Shown here: in pieces, positions 13,328-23,928 of the stretch
Position numbering within the stretch: position 1 is the first letter of the stretch
Layout of the letters: each line of letters begins with the position of its first letter
Source: Methylomarinovum caldicuralii
GTDB lineage: Bacteria; Pseudomonadota; Gammaproteobacteria; Methylococcales; Methylothermaceae
DNA length: 64,000 nt
Direction: 5' to 3'
NCBI RefSeq assembly: GCF_033126985.1
Contig: NZ_AP024714.1
Location: forward strand, 1,408,990-1,472,989
Position numbers and translations under genes: made by a program
Notes under the pieces: generated by a model
What the model was told of the DNA's origin: nothing
What the model saw: only the letters and a program-made list of their open reading frames with translations
Databases searched by the model: none

Positions 13328-14475
13328 TGCCGCTCCTCGGCGACGGCATAGGCGCCGGGTTCGACCCCCTCGCGGTCCAGGGACAGCACCACCTGTTCCC
13401 CGGCTTCCAGGCCGCTGCGGACCTCGCTCCAGTCCCAGTTGCTCAGGCCGATTGTTACCTCCCGTTGCACCAGCCTGCCGCTGTCCGGATCCAGGACCAG
13501 CACCTTCCCGCCCTCCATCACCGCCTCGGTGGGAATGCGGAGCACGCCGTCGCGGCGGGCCAGCACGATTTCCACATCGGCGCTGTAGCCGGGCCGCTGC
13601 AGGGCGGCATCCTCCGGGTGGAGGAAGTCCGCCTCCACCTCCACGGTGCGGGCCTGTTTCTCCACCGCCAGCACGTAAGGGGCGATCCGCCGCAGCCGCC
13701 CGGGAAAACGGCGCTCGCCGAAAGCGTCGATGTGAATGCGGGTCTCCAGCCCCGGGCGCAGGCGGCCGGAATCGATCTCGTCGATGGGGGCGGTGATGTA
13801 GAAACAGCCGGTGGCGATCAGATCAACGGCAGGCGGAGTGGCGACGCCGGGCGGGGAGGGGGTCAGGTATTCCCCCACCTCGCCGTGAATCTCCGCCACC
13901 ACCCCGGCAAAGGGGGCGCGCAGTTCGGTCTTTTCCAGTTGCGCCCGGGCCGCCGCCACCTGGGCCTGTCTGACCTCGACGGTGGCACGGGCGGCGTCGC
14001 ACTTTCGGGTGTGGCTTCGGGCCCGGAAGACAGCCTGTTCCACCGTCTGTTCCGCCGCCAGGTGGCGCTTGCCGAGGCGGCGCAGGCGGTCGGCGTCCCG
14101 CCGGGCCTGTTGTGCCTGCAGGCAGGCGGCGGCCGCCTCCGCCTGGGCCGACCGCCATTGGGCGGAGGCCAGCTGCAGATTGGCCTCAAGATCCCGGTTC
14201 CACAGTCGCAACAGCAGCTGTCCGGCTTTGACCCGGTCCCCTTCGCGGACATAAAGTTCGGCAATCTGCCCTCCGAGGTTAGGGGACAGTTGGCTGCGGC
14301 GGCAGGCCTTGACGCTGCCGACCCGGGTGTTGGCGACGGTTTCCTCCACCAGCCCCGGGGCCACCCGATAAACCCGCACCGGGATCGGCTGGGGGCGGCG
14401 ACCGTACCAGAGGGCCAGCAGGAAAAGCGCCAGGCCAAAAACCAGGATGGCGAAACGGCGGGATCGCGCTGTCAT
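13324..14475 (-). CDS. Periplasmic adaptor (membrane fusion protein) of the ABC exporter
   Basis: HlyD/MacA-type adaptor expected to bridge the inner-membrane permeases and an outer-membrane channel. The 383-residue protein has one N-terminal membrane anchor (RFAILVFGLALFLLALWYG), a split lipoyl domain (LYVREGDRVKAGQLLLRL and ELRAPFAGVVAEI), a long alpha-helical hairpin between (about 85-185), then beta-barrel and membrane-proximal domains. It is the first gene of the minus-strand run and diverges from a methyltransferase gene 34 bases away. No outer-membrane factor lies in the window, so a shared TolC-like channel is likely. Confidence 0.88.
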   Translation of the reverse strand: MTARSRRFAILVFGLALFLLALWYGRRPQPIPVRVYRVAPGLVEETVANTRVGSVKACRRSQLSPNLGGQIAELYVREGDRVKAGQLLLRLWNRDLEANLQLASAQWRSAQAEAAAACLQAQQARRDADRLRRLGKRHLAAEQTVEQAVFRARSHTRKCDAARATVEVRQAQVAAARAQLEKTELRAPFAGVVAEIHGEVGEYLTPSPPGVATPPAVDLIATGCFYITAPIDEIDSGRLRPGLETRIHIDAFGERRFPGRLRRIAPYVLAVEKQARTVEVEADFLHPEDAALQRPGYSADVEIVLARRDGVLRIPTEAVMEGGKVLVLDPDSGRLVQREVTIGLSNWDWSEVRSGLEAGEQVVLSLDREGVEPGAYAVAEERQ

Positions 14476-14509
14476 CGCTTCATGGTAATCTAAGCGCTGA
14501 TCGATTGCG

Positions 14510-15190
14510 ATGTTGCGGGGAATCGTGTTCTGTTGCGCCCATGACCAGGCCGCCGCCGCGGTCTTCTCCCGCCTGGCGTTCTGGTACCGCCAGCGTTACC
14601 GCTGGCTGGGACTGGAGCGGACCCAGCGCCAGCTGGTCGCAGGCTTGGCCAAGGTCGGCTATCGAGATGCCCGCTTGCTCGAAATCGGCTGCGGTGTCGG
14701 CTGGCTGCACCAGTGGCTGTTGCGTCACGGCGCCGCTTTCGCGGTGGGGGTGGATCTGTCGCCGCGCATGCTGGCCGAGGCCGAGGCGCTGGCCAGGGCT
14801 TACGGGCTCGAGGGGCGGGTCCGTTATCTGGCCGGGGATTTCCTGGGCCTGGCCGACCGCATCGAAGCGGCCGATATCGTCCTATTCGACAAGGTCATCT
14901 GCTGCTATCCCGACGCAGCCGCCCTGCTGCGCCAGGCCATTGCCAAGGCGGAGCGGGCCGTGGCCCTGATCTATCCCCGCCGTCACCGGCTCAACCGGCT
15001 GCTCCACGGCGCCCTCAACCGCCTGCTGGCCTGGATGGGGAGCGATTTTCACACCTATCTGCACGATCCGGCCGCAGTGGAGCGGCTTTTTCTCGAACAG
15101 GGCTGGGAAAAGCGCTTCGAGGCCAAGACAGTTTCGTGGTTGAGCCAGGTTTTCGTCCAGGTCAAAGCCTCCAGGACGCGGCGGGGATAG
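14510..15190 (+). CDS. Class I SAM-dependent methyltransferase
   Basis: Predicted small-molecule methyltransferase, 226 residues. Motif I is LLEIGCGVGWLHQWLL, followed by VGVDLSPRM (acidic residue at the end of strand 2) and YLAGDFLG. The N-terminal CC pair and the FSRLAFWYRQRYRWLGLERTQ segment resemble a family of uncharacterised methyltransferases loosely related to Mg-protoporphyrin methyltransferases. The substrate cannot be read from sequence. It diverges from the exporter operon, with too little space for two long promoters. Confidence 0.75.
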   Translation: MLRGIVFCCAHDQAAAAVFSRLAFWYRQRYRWLGLERTQRQLVAGLAKVGYRDARLLEIGCGVGWLHQWLLRHGAAFAVGVDLSPRMLAEAEALARAYGLEGRVRYLAGDFLGLADRIEAADIVLFDKVICCYPDAAALLRQAIAKAERAVALIYPRRHRLNRLLHGALNRLLAWMGSDFHTYLHDPAAVERLFLEQGWEKRFEAKTVSWLSQVFVQVKASRTRRG

Positions 15191-15277
15191 AATGGGCACA
15201 ATGAGATGCGGGGCGGCCGGCTGGAGGGCGTATCCGGAAGACCCGCATCTCTTATCCTGATACAGGTGGTGAAACCG

Positions 15278-15550
15278 ATGATCGAGCCGGTCGCCCTGGA
15301 GCATTTCTTCCTGTCCTTCTTCATCGCTGCGGCGGTGATCGTAGCGGCGCTGTGTTACGCACTGCTCTACGCCTTTGCCCGCTTGTACCGGAAACGGAGT
15401 CTGCTTCGGGGGGCCTGGCTGGCTTACGGGGTGCTGGCGGCGGCGGTGCTGACCCTGGCGCGGCTGGCCAATTTGACCGACTACTGGCGGGTGCTGGTGG
15501 TTTTGCTGCTTTTGGGGATATTATCACACGGGACCCAACATGGTATTTGA
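15278..15550 (+). CDS. Small membrane protein of unknown function, 3' end probably altered
   Basis: Unrecognised 90-residue protein with two predicted membrane helices, FFLSFFIAAAVIVAALCYALLYAF and a second around LLRGAWLAYGVLAAAVL to VVLLLLGIL. ATG 15278 is preferred because GGTGG lies about 10 bases upstream; an opening at 15206 adds a poor basic extension. The last residues after LLLLGIL are encoded by DNA that also reads, in another frame, as the remains of a DUF4258 gene, so its original C-terminus has probably been replaced. Confidence 0.6.
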   Translation: MIEPVALEHFFLSFFIAAAVIVAALCYALLYAFARLYRKRSLLRGAWLAYGVLAAAVLTLARLANLTDYWRVLVVLLLLGILSHGTQHGI

Positions 15551-15637
15551 TTCGGGTGGTTGTAGATGTCGATCGGAATCCTGCGGCAGTGGTGACGGTC
15601 TATCGGACCAGCAAGATAGGAAAATACTGGAAAGACC

Positions 15638-15654
<17 letters not shown>
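15517..15654 (+). pseudogene. DUF4258 gene remnant (C-terminal 45 codons)
   Basis: A frame lacking its own start reads DIITRDPTWYLIRVVVDVDR and continues with a VVTVYRTSKIGKYW motif to TGA at 15652. This is the C-terminal half of DUF4258-type proteins, which commonly sit just upstream of DUF2283 genes. The N-terminal half is absent and the sequence runs directly into the small membrane gene. Its 3' end overlaps the DUF2283 start by 17 bases, as in intact pairs. Family assignment is from memory. Confidence 0.6.
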
Positions 15655-17591
<1,937 letters not shown>

Positions 17592-17599
<8 letters not shown>

Positions 17600-17876
17600 G
17601 CGGCACCGCGGGTTGGAAGGGTGGCCCGAGATCGTCCGCCGCCAGGTGCGCAATCTGCGCCGCGCCGCCGAGGAGGAGCACCGCTTGCTGGCCCAGCTCG
17701 CCTACCTGGGCACCGCCGGCCTGGTGCTGGTGCTGCCGGCGGTGGCTGGGGCCTATCTGGGGCGCTGGCTCGACAGCCTGATGCCGGGCTATTCGATCCA
17801 GTGGACCCTGAGCCTGATCCTGGTGGGGCTGGCTATCGGCATCGTCAACGTCTGGCTGTTGTTTCGGGGGGACTGA
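17592..17876 (+). CDS. atpQ: N-type ATPase membrane protein AtpQ (AtpI/AtpZ-like)
   Basis: A 94-residue protein with a charged N-terminal helix and two membrane helices, AGLVLVLPAVAGAYLGRWLD and SLILVGLAIGIVNVWLLF. The GxxLGRWLD pattern and position right after epsilon match AtpQ of N-ATPase operons, thought to assist assembly or ion supply. It begins at GTG 17592 inside the end of atpC and stops one base before the atpB start. The AtpR gene that normally comes next is absent. The symbol follows operon position. Confidence 0.75.
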
Positions 17877-18569
17877 GTGGAAGCGGAGATCTTTCCGCAG
17901 GTTCTGTGGCGCCTGGGGCCGCTGCAGCTCACCGACACCCTGGTGACCGCGGTGGCTCTGACCTTGGTTCTATGGCTGGCCGGCTGGTGGCTGAGCCGGC
18001 ATCTGCAGCTGCATCCGGGGCCGTTGCAGACCGCGGTGGAGGCGGCGGTGCTGGCGATGGAGGATGCGGTGCGCGATCTGGTGCCGCGGTATGTGGAACA
18101 GGTCGCGCCGTTCATCATGGGGTTGTGGTGGTTCCTGCTGGTAGCCAATCTGATCGGGCTGATTCCCGGGCTGCAGTCCCCCACCCGCGATTTGTCCATT
18201 ACCTCGGCCCTGGCGCTGCTGGTGTTTCTGTCGGTGCACTGGTTCGGCATCCGCGCCCAGGGGGTGCGGGCCTACCTGCGTCACTATCTGCAGCCGTTCC
18301 CCTTCTTGCTGCCGTTCCACCTGGTGAGCGAGATCACCCGCACCGTGGCGCTGGCGGTGCGCCTGTTCGGCAACATGATGAGCCTGGATCTGGTGGCGCT
18401 GATCGTGCTGATGCTGGCCGGTTTCCTGGTGCCGGTGCCGGTGCTGATGCTGCACGTGGTGGAGGCGTTGGTGCAGGCCTACATCTTCGGTATGCTGGCG
18501 CTGGTGTATATCGCCGGCGGCATTCAGGCCCACGAGGCCAAGATGTTACAGAAAGGAGAAACGCAATGA
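17877..18569 (+). CDS. atpB: N-type ATPase, Fo subunit a
   Basis: Stator channel subunit that passes ions to and from the c-ring, 230 residues with five or six membrane helices. The essential Arg lies in VALAVRLFGNMMSLDL near residue 162, followed by the final helix ending GIQAHEAKML. It starts at GTG 17877, with no base between it and the previous stop codon. Its 3' end overlaps atpE (ATGA). Confidence 0.92.
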   Translation: MEAEIFPQVLWRLGPLQLTDTLVTAVALTLVLWLAGWWLSRHLQLHPGPLQTAVEAAVLAMEDAVRDLVPRYVEQVAPFIMGLWWFLLVANLIGLIPGLQSPTRDLSITSALALLVFLSVHWFGIRAQGVRAYLRHYLQPFPFLLPFHLVSEITRTVALAVRLFGNMMSLDLVALIVLMLAGFLVPVPVLMLHVVEALVQAYIFGMLALVYIAGGIQAHEAKMLQKGETQ

Positions 18570-18841
18570 CCCACGACATCAGCTGGATCGTCCTCGGCTC
18601 CACCGTGGCGGCGGCCCTCGGCATCGGTATCGGGGTACTGGGGCCGGGGATCGGCATGGGACGGGCCATCGCCCAGGCGCTCGACGCCCTGGCGCGCCAG
18701 CCGGAGGCGGAAAGGATCCTCATGCGCACCCTGTTCATCGGTCTGGCGATGATCGAATCCCTGGCCATCTACTGCCTGGTGATCATCCTCATCATCCTGT
18801 TCCGCAACCCGCTGCTGGAATACGTGCTGCAGGGCGGCTGA
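18566..18841 (+). CDS. atpE: N-type ATPase, Fo subunit c (rotor ring)
   Basis: Hairpin of two membrane helices, 91 residues, joined by the polar loop ARQPEAE. The ion-binding carboxylate is Glu64 in MIESLAIY, keeping Ser65 and Tyr69 of sodium-type sites. The helix-1 position occupied by Gln in Ilyobacter-type rings, and as I recall by Glu in typical N-ATPases, is Met31 here (GPGIGMGRA). This weakens a sodium assignment and suggests protons, an inference from motif only. A good RBS (AAAGGAGA) precedes ATG 18566. Confidence 0.92.
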   Translation: MTHDISWIVLGSTVAAALGIGIGVLGPGIGMGRAIAQALDALARQPEAERILMRTLFIGLAMIESLAIYCLVIILIILFRNPLLEYVLQGG

Positions 18842-19578
18842 TGGCCATCAATTGGACCACGTTTTTCCTGGAAATCGTCAATTTCCTGGCCCTGGTCTGG
18901 CTGCTGAAGCGTTTCCTGTACCGTCCGGTCAAGGCCATGGTGGAGCGCCGACGCCGGGAGGTCGAGGCCCGTCTGGCCGAAGCCGAAAAACGCCGTCAGG
19001 AGGCCGAGGCCCTGAAACAGCGTTACGAGAACCGGCTGGCGGACTGGGAGGCGGAGAAGAAGCGGGCCTGGGAACAGTTGCGCCAGGAACTGGAGGCCGA
19101 GCGCCAGCGCCGTCTGCAGGCGTTGCAGCAGGAACTGGACGAACAGCGGCGCAAGGCCGAGGCGGTATGGGAGCAGGAAAAGCGCGAATGGCGCCGCCAT
19201 GCCGAGGATCAGGCGCTGCAGCTGGGGGCGGCCTTCGCGGCCCGCCTTCTGGAACGCCTGGCCGACGAACATCTGCACCACCGTCTGGTGGCCTTGCTGC
19301 TGGAGGATCTGGAGAAGCTGCCGGAGCCGGAACAGGCGCGCATCCGCAGCGCCGCTTCCGCAACCGAGCCCATCCGGGGGGTGAGCGCCTGGCCGCTGAC
19401 CGATGCCGAAATCCAAAAGCTCAATCAGGTCCTTTCCTGGATTCTGCAGACCCAGACCGAGGCCGCTTTCGAGGTTGATTCCCGGTTGCTCGCCGGGGTG
19501 CGGATCGATGTGGGCGCTTACGTGATCCGAGCCAATCTGCGTGACGAACTGAGTTTCTTCGGCCATGGCCACGGCTGA
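18841..19578 (+). CDS. atpF: N-type ATPase, Fo subunit b
   Basis: Peripheral-stalk subunit of 245 residues: one N-terminal membrane helix ([20 protein letters not shown]), a long highly charged coiled coil to about residue 130, and a C-terminal part unlike ordinary b subunits. It is longer than F-ATPase b (about 156). No delta gene is present in the operon, so as in other N-ATPases the C-terminal part may take the delta role (inference). Its 3' end overlaps atpA by 14 bases. Confidence 0.87.
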   Translation: MAINWTTFFLEIVNFLALVWLLKRFLYRPVKAMVERRRREVEARLAEAEKRRQEAEALKQRYENRLADWEAEKKRAWEQLRQELEAERQRRLQALQQELDEQRRKAEAVWEQEKREWRRHAEDQALQLGAAFAARLLERLADEHLHHRLVALLLEDLEKLPEPEQARIRSAASATEPIRGVSAWPLTDAEIQKLNQVLSWILQTQTEAAFEVDSRLLAGVRIDVGAYVIRANLRDELSFFGHGHG

Positions 19579-21028
19579 ACGCCCGTTGCTGCAAGCGTTG
19601 CGGCAGCGCCTGCAGGACTACCGTTTCCAACCCCGGATCCAGGAACAGGGACGGGTCCTGTCGGTGGGGGACGGCATCGCCTGGATCGAGGGGCTGCCGT
19701 CGGCGGCGATGGATGACCTGCTGGACTTCGAGGACGGCAGCATCGGGGTGGTGTTCGCCCTCGGGGAGCGCCATCTGGGGGCGATTCTGCTGGAAGCGAC
19801 CGAAGCGCTGACCGCCGGGACCGTGGTCCACCGCAGTGGTCGCCTCCTCAGCATTCCCGTGGGGGACGCCCTCATCGGCCGGGTGGTCGATCCCCTGGGC
19901 AAGCCCCTGGACGGCGGCGAGGCGCCTGCCTGCACCCAGCGCCTCACTCTGGACGCGCCTTCGCCGCCGATCATCGCGCGCGACTTCGTGCAGACGCCGC
20001 TCTATACCGGCTGCAAGATCGTCGACACCATGATCCCCATCGGCCGCGGCCAGCGTCAGCTCATCATCGGCGACGAGGGCACCGGGCGCAGTTCCCTGGC
20101 GATCGATGCCGTGATCCATCAGCGGGGGCAGAACGTCCTGTGCGTCTATGTGCTCGTCGGCCAGAAGCGTTCGGCGGTGGTGTCCACCATCGACACCCTG
20201 CGCCGGTACGGCGCCATGGACTACACCACGGTGGTGGTGGGGGAGGCCTTCGCCCTGCCGGGGCTGAAATACCTGGCCCCCATGGCCGGCTGCGCCATCG
20301 CCGAATACTGGATGCGCCGCGGCCGCGACACCCTGGTTGTCTACGACGATCTCAGCACCCACGCCTACACCTACCGGGAGCTGTCGCTGCTGCTGCGCCG
20401 TCCCCCGGGGCGCGAGGCCTATCCCGGCGACATCTTCTATTTGCATTCGCGGCTGCTGGAGCGCTCCACCCGGCTGGCGGCCGACCACGGCGGCGGCAGC
20501 ATGACCTGCCTGCCCATCGTCGAGACCCAGCAGGGGGATATCGCCGCCTACATTCCCACCAATCTGATCTCCATCACCGATGGCCAGATCTATCTCGACC
20601 CCCATCTTGCGGCCTCCGGCTTCCGTCCCGCCATCGACATCGGCCGTTCGGTGTCGCGCATCGGCGGCAAGGCCCAGCATCCCCGCATCAAGGAGGAAGC
20701 CGGGCGGATGAAGCTGGATTATCTCCAGTTTCTGGAACTGGAGGTGTTCACCCGCTTCGGCGCCAAGCTGGAGGAAAGCATGGCCCGGAAACTCCACCGC
20801 GGGCGGATCCTGCGCGAGATTCTCAAGCAGGACCGTCTCCATCCCTTGCCGATCGCATTCCAGATTGCCTGGCTGATCGCCTTCAACGAAGGGCTGTTCG
20901 ACGCCTTGCAGCCCGCCGAGGTGTCTGACAGGCTGGTGCGGCTGGAAGCCCGGGTGCGTGAATCCGGGCTGGGCCTGGACGATCCCCGCGAGGTGTGGCT
21001 GGCCCATCTCAAACGGTGGCTGGCATGA
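19565..21028 (+). CDS. atpA: N-type ATPase, F1 alpha subunit
   Basis: Non-catalytic nucleotide-binding subunit, 487 residues. The arginine finger is kept in [15 protein letters not shown] and the C-terminal helical bundle is complete. The P-loop is GDEGTGRSS, where ordinary alpha subunits have GDRQTGKT. The invariant Lys is Arg175, and the Arg-Gln pair is Glu-Gly. This should weaken nucleotide binding at non-catalytic sites. The start ATG 19565 lies inside atpF; the 3' end overlaps atpG (ATGA). Confidence 0.93.
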   Translation: MATAERPLLQALRQRLQDYRFQPRIQEQGRVLSVGDGIAWIEGLPSAAMDDLLDFEDGSIGVVFALGERHLGAILLEATEALTAGTVVHRSGRLLSIPVGDALIGRVVDPLGKPLDGGEAPACTQRLTLDAPSPPIIARDFVQTPLYTGCKIVDTMIPIGRGQRQLIIGDEGTGRSSLAIDAVIHQRGQNVLCVYVLVGQKRSAVVSTIDTLRRYGAMDYTTVVVGEAFALPGLKYLAPMAGCAIAEYWMRRGRDTLVVYDDLSTHAYTYRELSLLLRRPPGREAYPGDIFYLHSRLLERSTRLAADHGGGSMTCLPIVETQQGDIAAYIPTNLISITDGQIYLDPHLAASGFRPAIDIGRSVSRIGGKAQHPRIKEEAGRMKLDYLQFLELEVFTRFGAKLEESMARKLHRGRILREILKQDRLHPLPIAFQIAWLIAFNEGLFDALQPAEVSDRLVRLEARVRESGLGLDDPREVWLAHLKRWLA

Positions 21029-21873
21029 GCAAACGCCGTGAGGTGGAAACCCATCTCCATGCCCTGGAAGAGATCCGCGCCATCTGTGCGGCGATGAAGA
21101 ATCTCTCCTACATGGAAACCCGCAAGCTGGCCCGTTTCATCGACGCCCAGAACCAGGCGGTGGCCACCGTCGAACGGGCGGCGGCCGATTTCCTCCACGG
21201 TTATCCGGAGCTGCGGCCGCAGCCTGCGGGGGAGGCGGTTCTGTTGCTGCTGCTCGGCTCGGAACGCGGCTTTTGCGGCGATTACAACGAACAGTTGCTG
21301 GCGCAGCTGGAAGCCCACTGCCGCCGTCTGGGCTGCCGCCCGCGGCTGCTGGTGATCGGCACCAAACTGGCCGAACACCTGGAGGCCGATCCCCGAATCG
21401 CGGCGGTGCTGCCGGGTGCCGAGGTGGCCGAGGAAGTGCCGCGGATTCTGCAGCAGGTGATCACCACCCTGGACGAGCTGGAGGGCAGGTTCGGACCGGT
21501 GCAGGTCAGTGCCCTTTACACCCTGGGCCACGAATGGAAGACCACCGCGCTGCTGCCGCCGTTCCAGAACCTGCCGCCGCCCCCACCGCAGATCCAGGGG
21601 CCGCCGTTTCTGTACCTGGCGCCTGGGGAATTCGTCACCGCCCTGACCGATCAGTATCTCTTCGCCGTCCTCCATGCGCTGTTCTACAGCGCCCTTCTGA
21701 CCGAGCATCAGCGCCGCATTCAGCACCTGGAGGGCGCCTTGCGGCGTCTCGACGATCAGCGCGAGCAGCTGAAGGTCCGCCTGGGGCGCCTGCGTCAGGA
21801 GGAAATCACCGAGGAGATCGAGCAGATCCTCCTCAGCGTCCAGGCGGTGGCGGCCGAGCTGGAGAATATCTGA
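21025..21873 (+). CDS. atpG: N-type ATPase, F1 gamma subunit
   Basis: Central rotor shaft, 282 residues. N- and C-terminal helices form the coiled-coil axle, with the start [20 protein letters not shown]. The Rossmann-like middle contains [19 protein letters not shown]. It is the last gene of the ATPase operon. Its stop is one base from the stop of convergent moeA, so no intergenic terminator fits between them. Confidence 0.9.
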   Translation: MSKRREVETHLHALEEIRAICAAMKNLSYMETRKLARFIDAQNQAVATVERAAADFLHGYPELRPQPAGEAVLLLLLGSERGFCGDYNEQLLAQLEAHCRRLGCRPRLLVIGTKLAEHLEADPRIAAVLPGAEVAEEVPRILQQVITTLDELEGRFGPVQVSALYTLGHEWKTTALLPPFQNLPPPPPQIQGPPFLYLAPGEFVTALTDQYLFAVLHALFYSALLTEHQRRIQHLEGALRRLDDQREQLKVRLGRLRQEEITEEIEQILLSVQAVAAELENI

Positions 21874-21874
21874 G

Positions 21875-23143
21875 CTACATCAGGGCGGAGAAGGGCAGCA
21901 CTTCGACCCATTCGCCGGGTTGCACCGGGCCGCGGTCGTGTTCCAGGACGATGAAGCAATCGGCGCGGCTCATGGAGCTGAGGATGCCCGAGCCCTGTTT
22001 GCCGGTGGTCCGCACCTGCCACCGGCCTTGCCGGTCACGTTCCAGGATGCCGCGCTGGAATTCGGTCCGCCCCGGTTTTTTGCGCAGCCGCTCTGCCGCC
22101 CTGGCGGGGAAGGTGGGGGGCATCGGTGTTTCCCGGGCCCCGGCCCTTTTGAACAGGGCCGGCAGGACGAAGCGGTAGAAGGTCACCAGCACCGCCACCG
22201 GATTGCCCGGCAGGCCGAAGAAAAGGCAGTCGCCGATGTGGCCGAAGGCCAGGGGGCGGCCGGGTTTGATGGCTACCTTCCAGAATTCGATGCCGCCGAG
22301 GCGCGCCAGCACTTTTTTGGTGTAGTCGGCGCTGCCCACGGAAACGCCGCCGGAAGCGATGATCACATCGCACTTATCGGCCAAGGTGCGGAAGCGGTGT
22401 TCGAGGCGGGCTTCGTCGTCGGGGACGATACCGCCGTCGAGCAGCTCAACGCCGAGCCGTGCCTGCAGGGCGCCCCGCAGGGAGAAGCGGTTGCTGTCGT
22501 AGAGCTTGCCGGGTGCGTGGGGGGCGCCCTGGGGCAGGATCTCGTCGCCGGTGGAAACCAGCGCCACCCGCAACCGCCGTTTGACGGTCACTTCCAGCAG
22601 CCCCAGCGAGGCGATCAGGCCCAGATCCGGCGGCAGCAGATAGTGGCCCGCTTCCAGCACTGTCTCGCCGCGGCAGAGGTCCTCGCCCGCCAGGCGCACG
22701 TTCTCCCCCGGCTTGTGTCCCGGGGGGACGAGCAGGTATCCTGCTGCCTCCGTCACCTGTTCCTGCATCAGTACGGTATCGGCGCCGGCAGGCAAAGGGG
22801 CGCCCGTCATGATGCGGACGGCCTGGCCCGGCGCGAGCGGATGCGGCCAGGGGTGGCCGGCCAGGGCGGTGCCGACGATCCGCAAACGGCTGTTTTCCTT
22901 GTCCGGCAGGTCCGCACCCCGCAGCGCGAATCCGTCCACCGCCGCGTTGGTATGGGCGGGCACATCGAGGGGGGCGGTTACCGCGGTAGCGAGAATGCGG
23001 TGCAGGCCGTGATGGAGGGGGATGCGTTCCTCCCCGGAGATGGCGGTCGTCGCCTCCAGGATGCGCCGGCCGGCGGCTGCGACGGTGAGGGTGCCGGCGG
23101 CGGGGGAATCGATGCAGTTGGGCTGGGGGATGGAATAGGTCAT
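21875..23143 (-). CDS. moeA: Molybdopterin molybdenumtransferase
   Basis: Inserts molybdate into adenylylated molybdopterin, the last step of molybdenum cofactor synthesis. The 422-residue protein shows the family motifs NAAVDGFALRGAD, TGAPLPAGADTVLMQE, GDEILP and ASGGVSVGSADYTK, then LPGNPVAVLVTFYRFVLP, with a complete C-terminal domain. It stands alone, convergent with the N-ATPase operon and divergent from the gene at 23272. A methylotroph would need it for enzymes such as formate dehydrogenase (inference). Confidence 0.95.
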   Translation of the reverse strand: MTYSIPQPNCIDSPAAGTLTVAAAGRRILEATTAISGEERIPLHHGLHRILATAVTAPLDVPAHTNAAVDGFALRGADLPDKENSRLRIVGTALAGHPWPHPLAPGQAVRIMTGAPLPAGADTVLMQEQVTEAAGYLLVPPGHKPGENVRLAGEDLCRGETVLEAGHYLLPPDLGLIASLGLLEVTVKRRLRVALVSTGDEILPQGAPHAPGKLYDSNRFSLRGALQARLGVELLDGGIVPDDEARLEHRFRTLADKCDVIIASGGVSVGSADYTKKVLARLGGIEFWKVAIKPGRPLAFGHIGDCLFFGLPGNPVAVLVTFYRFVLPALFKRAGARETPMPPTFPARAAERLRKKPGRTEFQRGILERDRQGRWQVRTTGKQGSGILSSMSRADCFIVLEHDRGPVQPGEWVEVLPFSALM

Positions 23144-23253
23144 GGGCGGGTATCGATGAAGGCAATTCGAGTGTCAGAAAATTTTACACCTGGGTCGGCC
23201 TGGCAGGAAAAACTAGGTGAAAACCTTGATTCCGCATGGCATGGCGTGATTTT

Positions 23254-23262
23254 TGCTATAGA
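23254..23262 (+). promoter_or_regulatory. Extended -10 promoter for the gene at 23272
   Basis: TGCTATAGA combines a TGn extension with a TATAGA hexamer. Transcription would begin within a few bases of the ATG at 23272, and no Shine-Dalgarno sequence is present, so the message may be leaderless. No good -35 at standard spacing was found. Confidence 0.4.
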
Positions 23263-23271
23263 TTTTGAACG

Positions 23272-23928
23272 ATGAACCGAGAAACCGATTCAATTCCGGC
23301 CCCCCCGCGCTTATCCCGGCGGCACAGCCGCAACGGCTATCGTGGCCGCCGTTTCCGCGCGCGCACGGTCTATCTCCTGATCGCCGCGTGGTTGTTCACC
23401 TTTCTGCTGCTGCTTGGGGTGTCGATCAAACTCAGCCTGACGGCCAAGGAACTTTATCAGACCACGGTGCTGCAGCGAAAGCAGGCCCAGGAACTGGCGC
23501 GTCTACATCCCAAGGTGGCCGCGCTGGAACAGCAGCTGGATGACTTGGTCCGGGGCCGTCTGCCGGGGCTTCATCCGCTGGAGTTCGACAAGATCATCCC
23601 GATAGACAAGGATTACGTGCGCAACATTCTCTTCACCCAGACCGGCAAGCCCGGCGACTACCGTTACGAGTACAAGCTGACCCTGAAGAACAGCGGCCTG
23701 ACCGCCGTGCATCCCATCGTCCGGATCATTTTCTTCGACCGCAGCGGCATCCAGGTGGCCAGCTCGACGATCGGTGTCGACGAGACTGGTCTGCCGACCC
23801 TGGACGTCCTCGAGCGTGGCGAGGTAGGCTCCTACAACCAGGCGGTGCCTTCCCTGGCGGGCAAGGAAGCGAAGTATTTCCGCGTGGAGGTGGCCCTGCC
23901 GGACTATCAACGCCCTGCGGAGGATTGA
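23272..23928 (+). CDS. Membrane-anchored protein of unknown function
   Basis: Not recognised. The 218-residue protein has a basic, Arg-rich cytoplasmic start, one membrane helix (VYLLIAAWLFTFLLLLGVSI), a heptad-rich coiled coil (about 60-100) and a C-terminal domain of about 110 residues predicted beta-rich and periplasmic (YRYEYKLTLKNSGLTAVHP). That domain resembles FxLYD-like beta-sandwich folds only in general pattern. Its 3' end overlaps that of the convergent GGDEF/EAL gene by 22 bases. Confidence 0.7.
   Translation: MNRETDSIPAPPRLSRRHSRNGYRGRRFRARTVYLLIAAWLFTFLLLLGVSIKLSLTAKELYQTTVLQRKQAQELARLHPKVAALEQQLDDLVRGRLPGLHPLEFDKIIPIDKDYVRNILFTQTGKPGDYRYEYKLTLKNSGLTAVHPIVRIIFFDRSGIQVASSTIGVDETGLPTLDVLERGEVGSYNQAVPSLAGKEAKYFRVEVALPDYQRPAED

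Noticed and set aside
11451..13349. A 632-codon open frame joining an upstream region to the first ABC permease
   Set aside because: The first 231 codons are an out-of-frame reading of the ABC ATPase gene, which has all its motifs in the other frame. The permease starts at ATG 12656.
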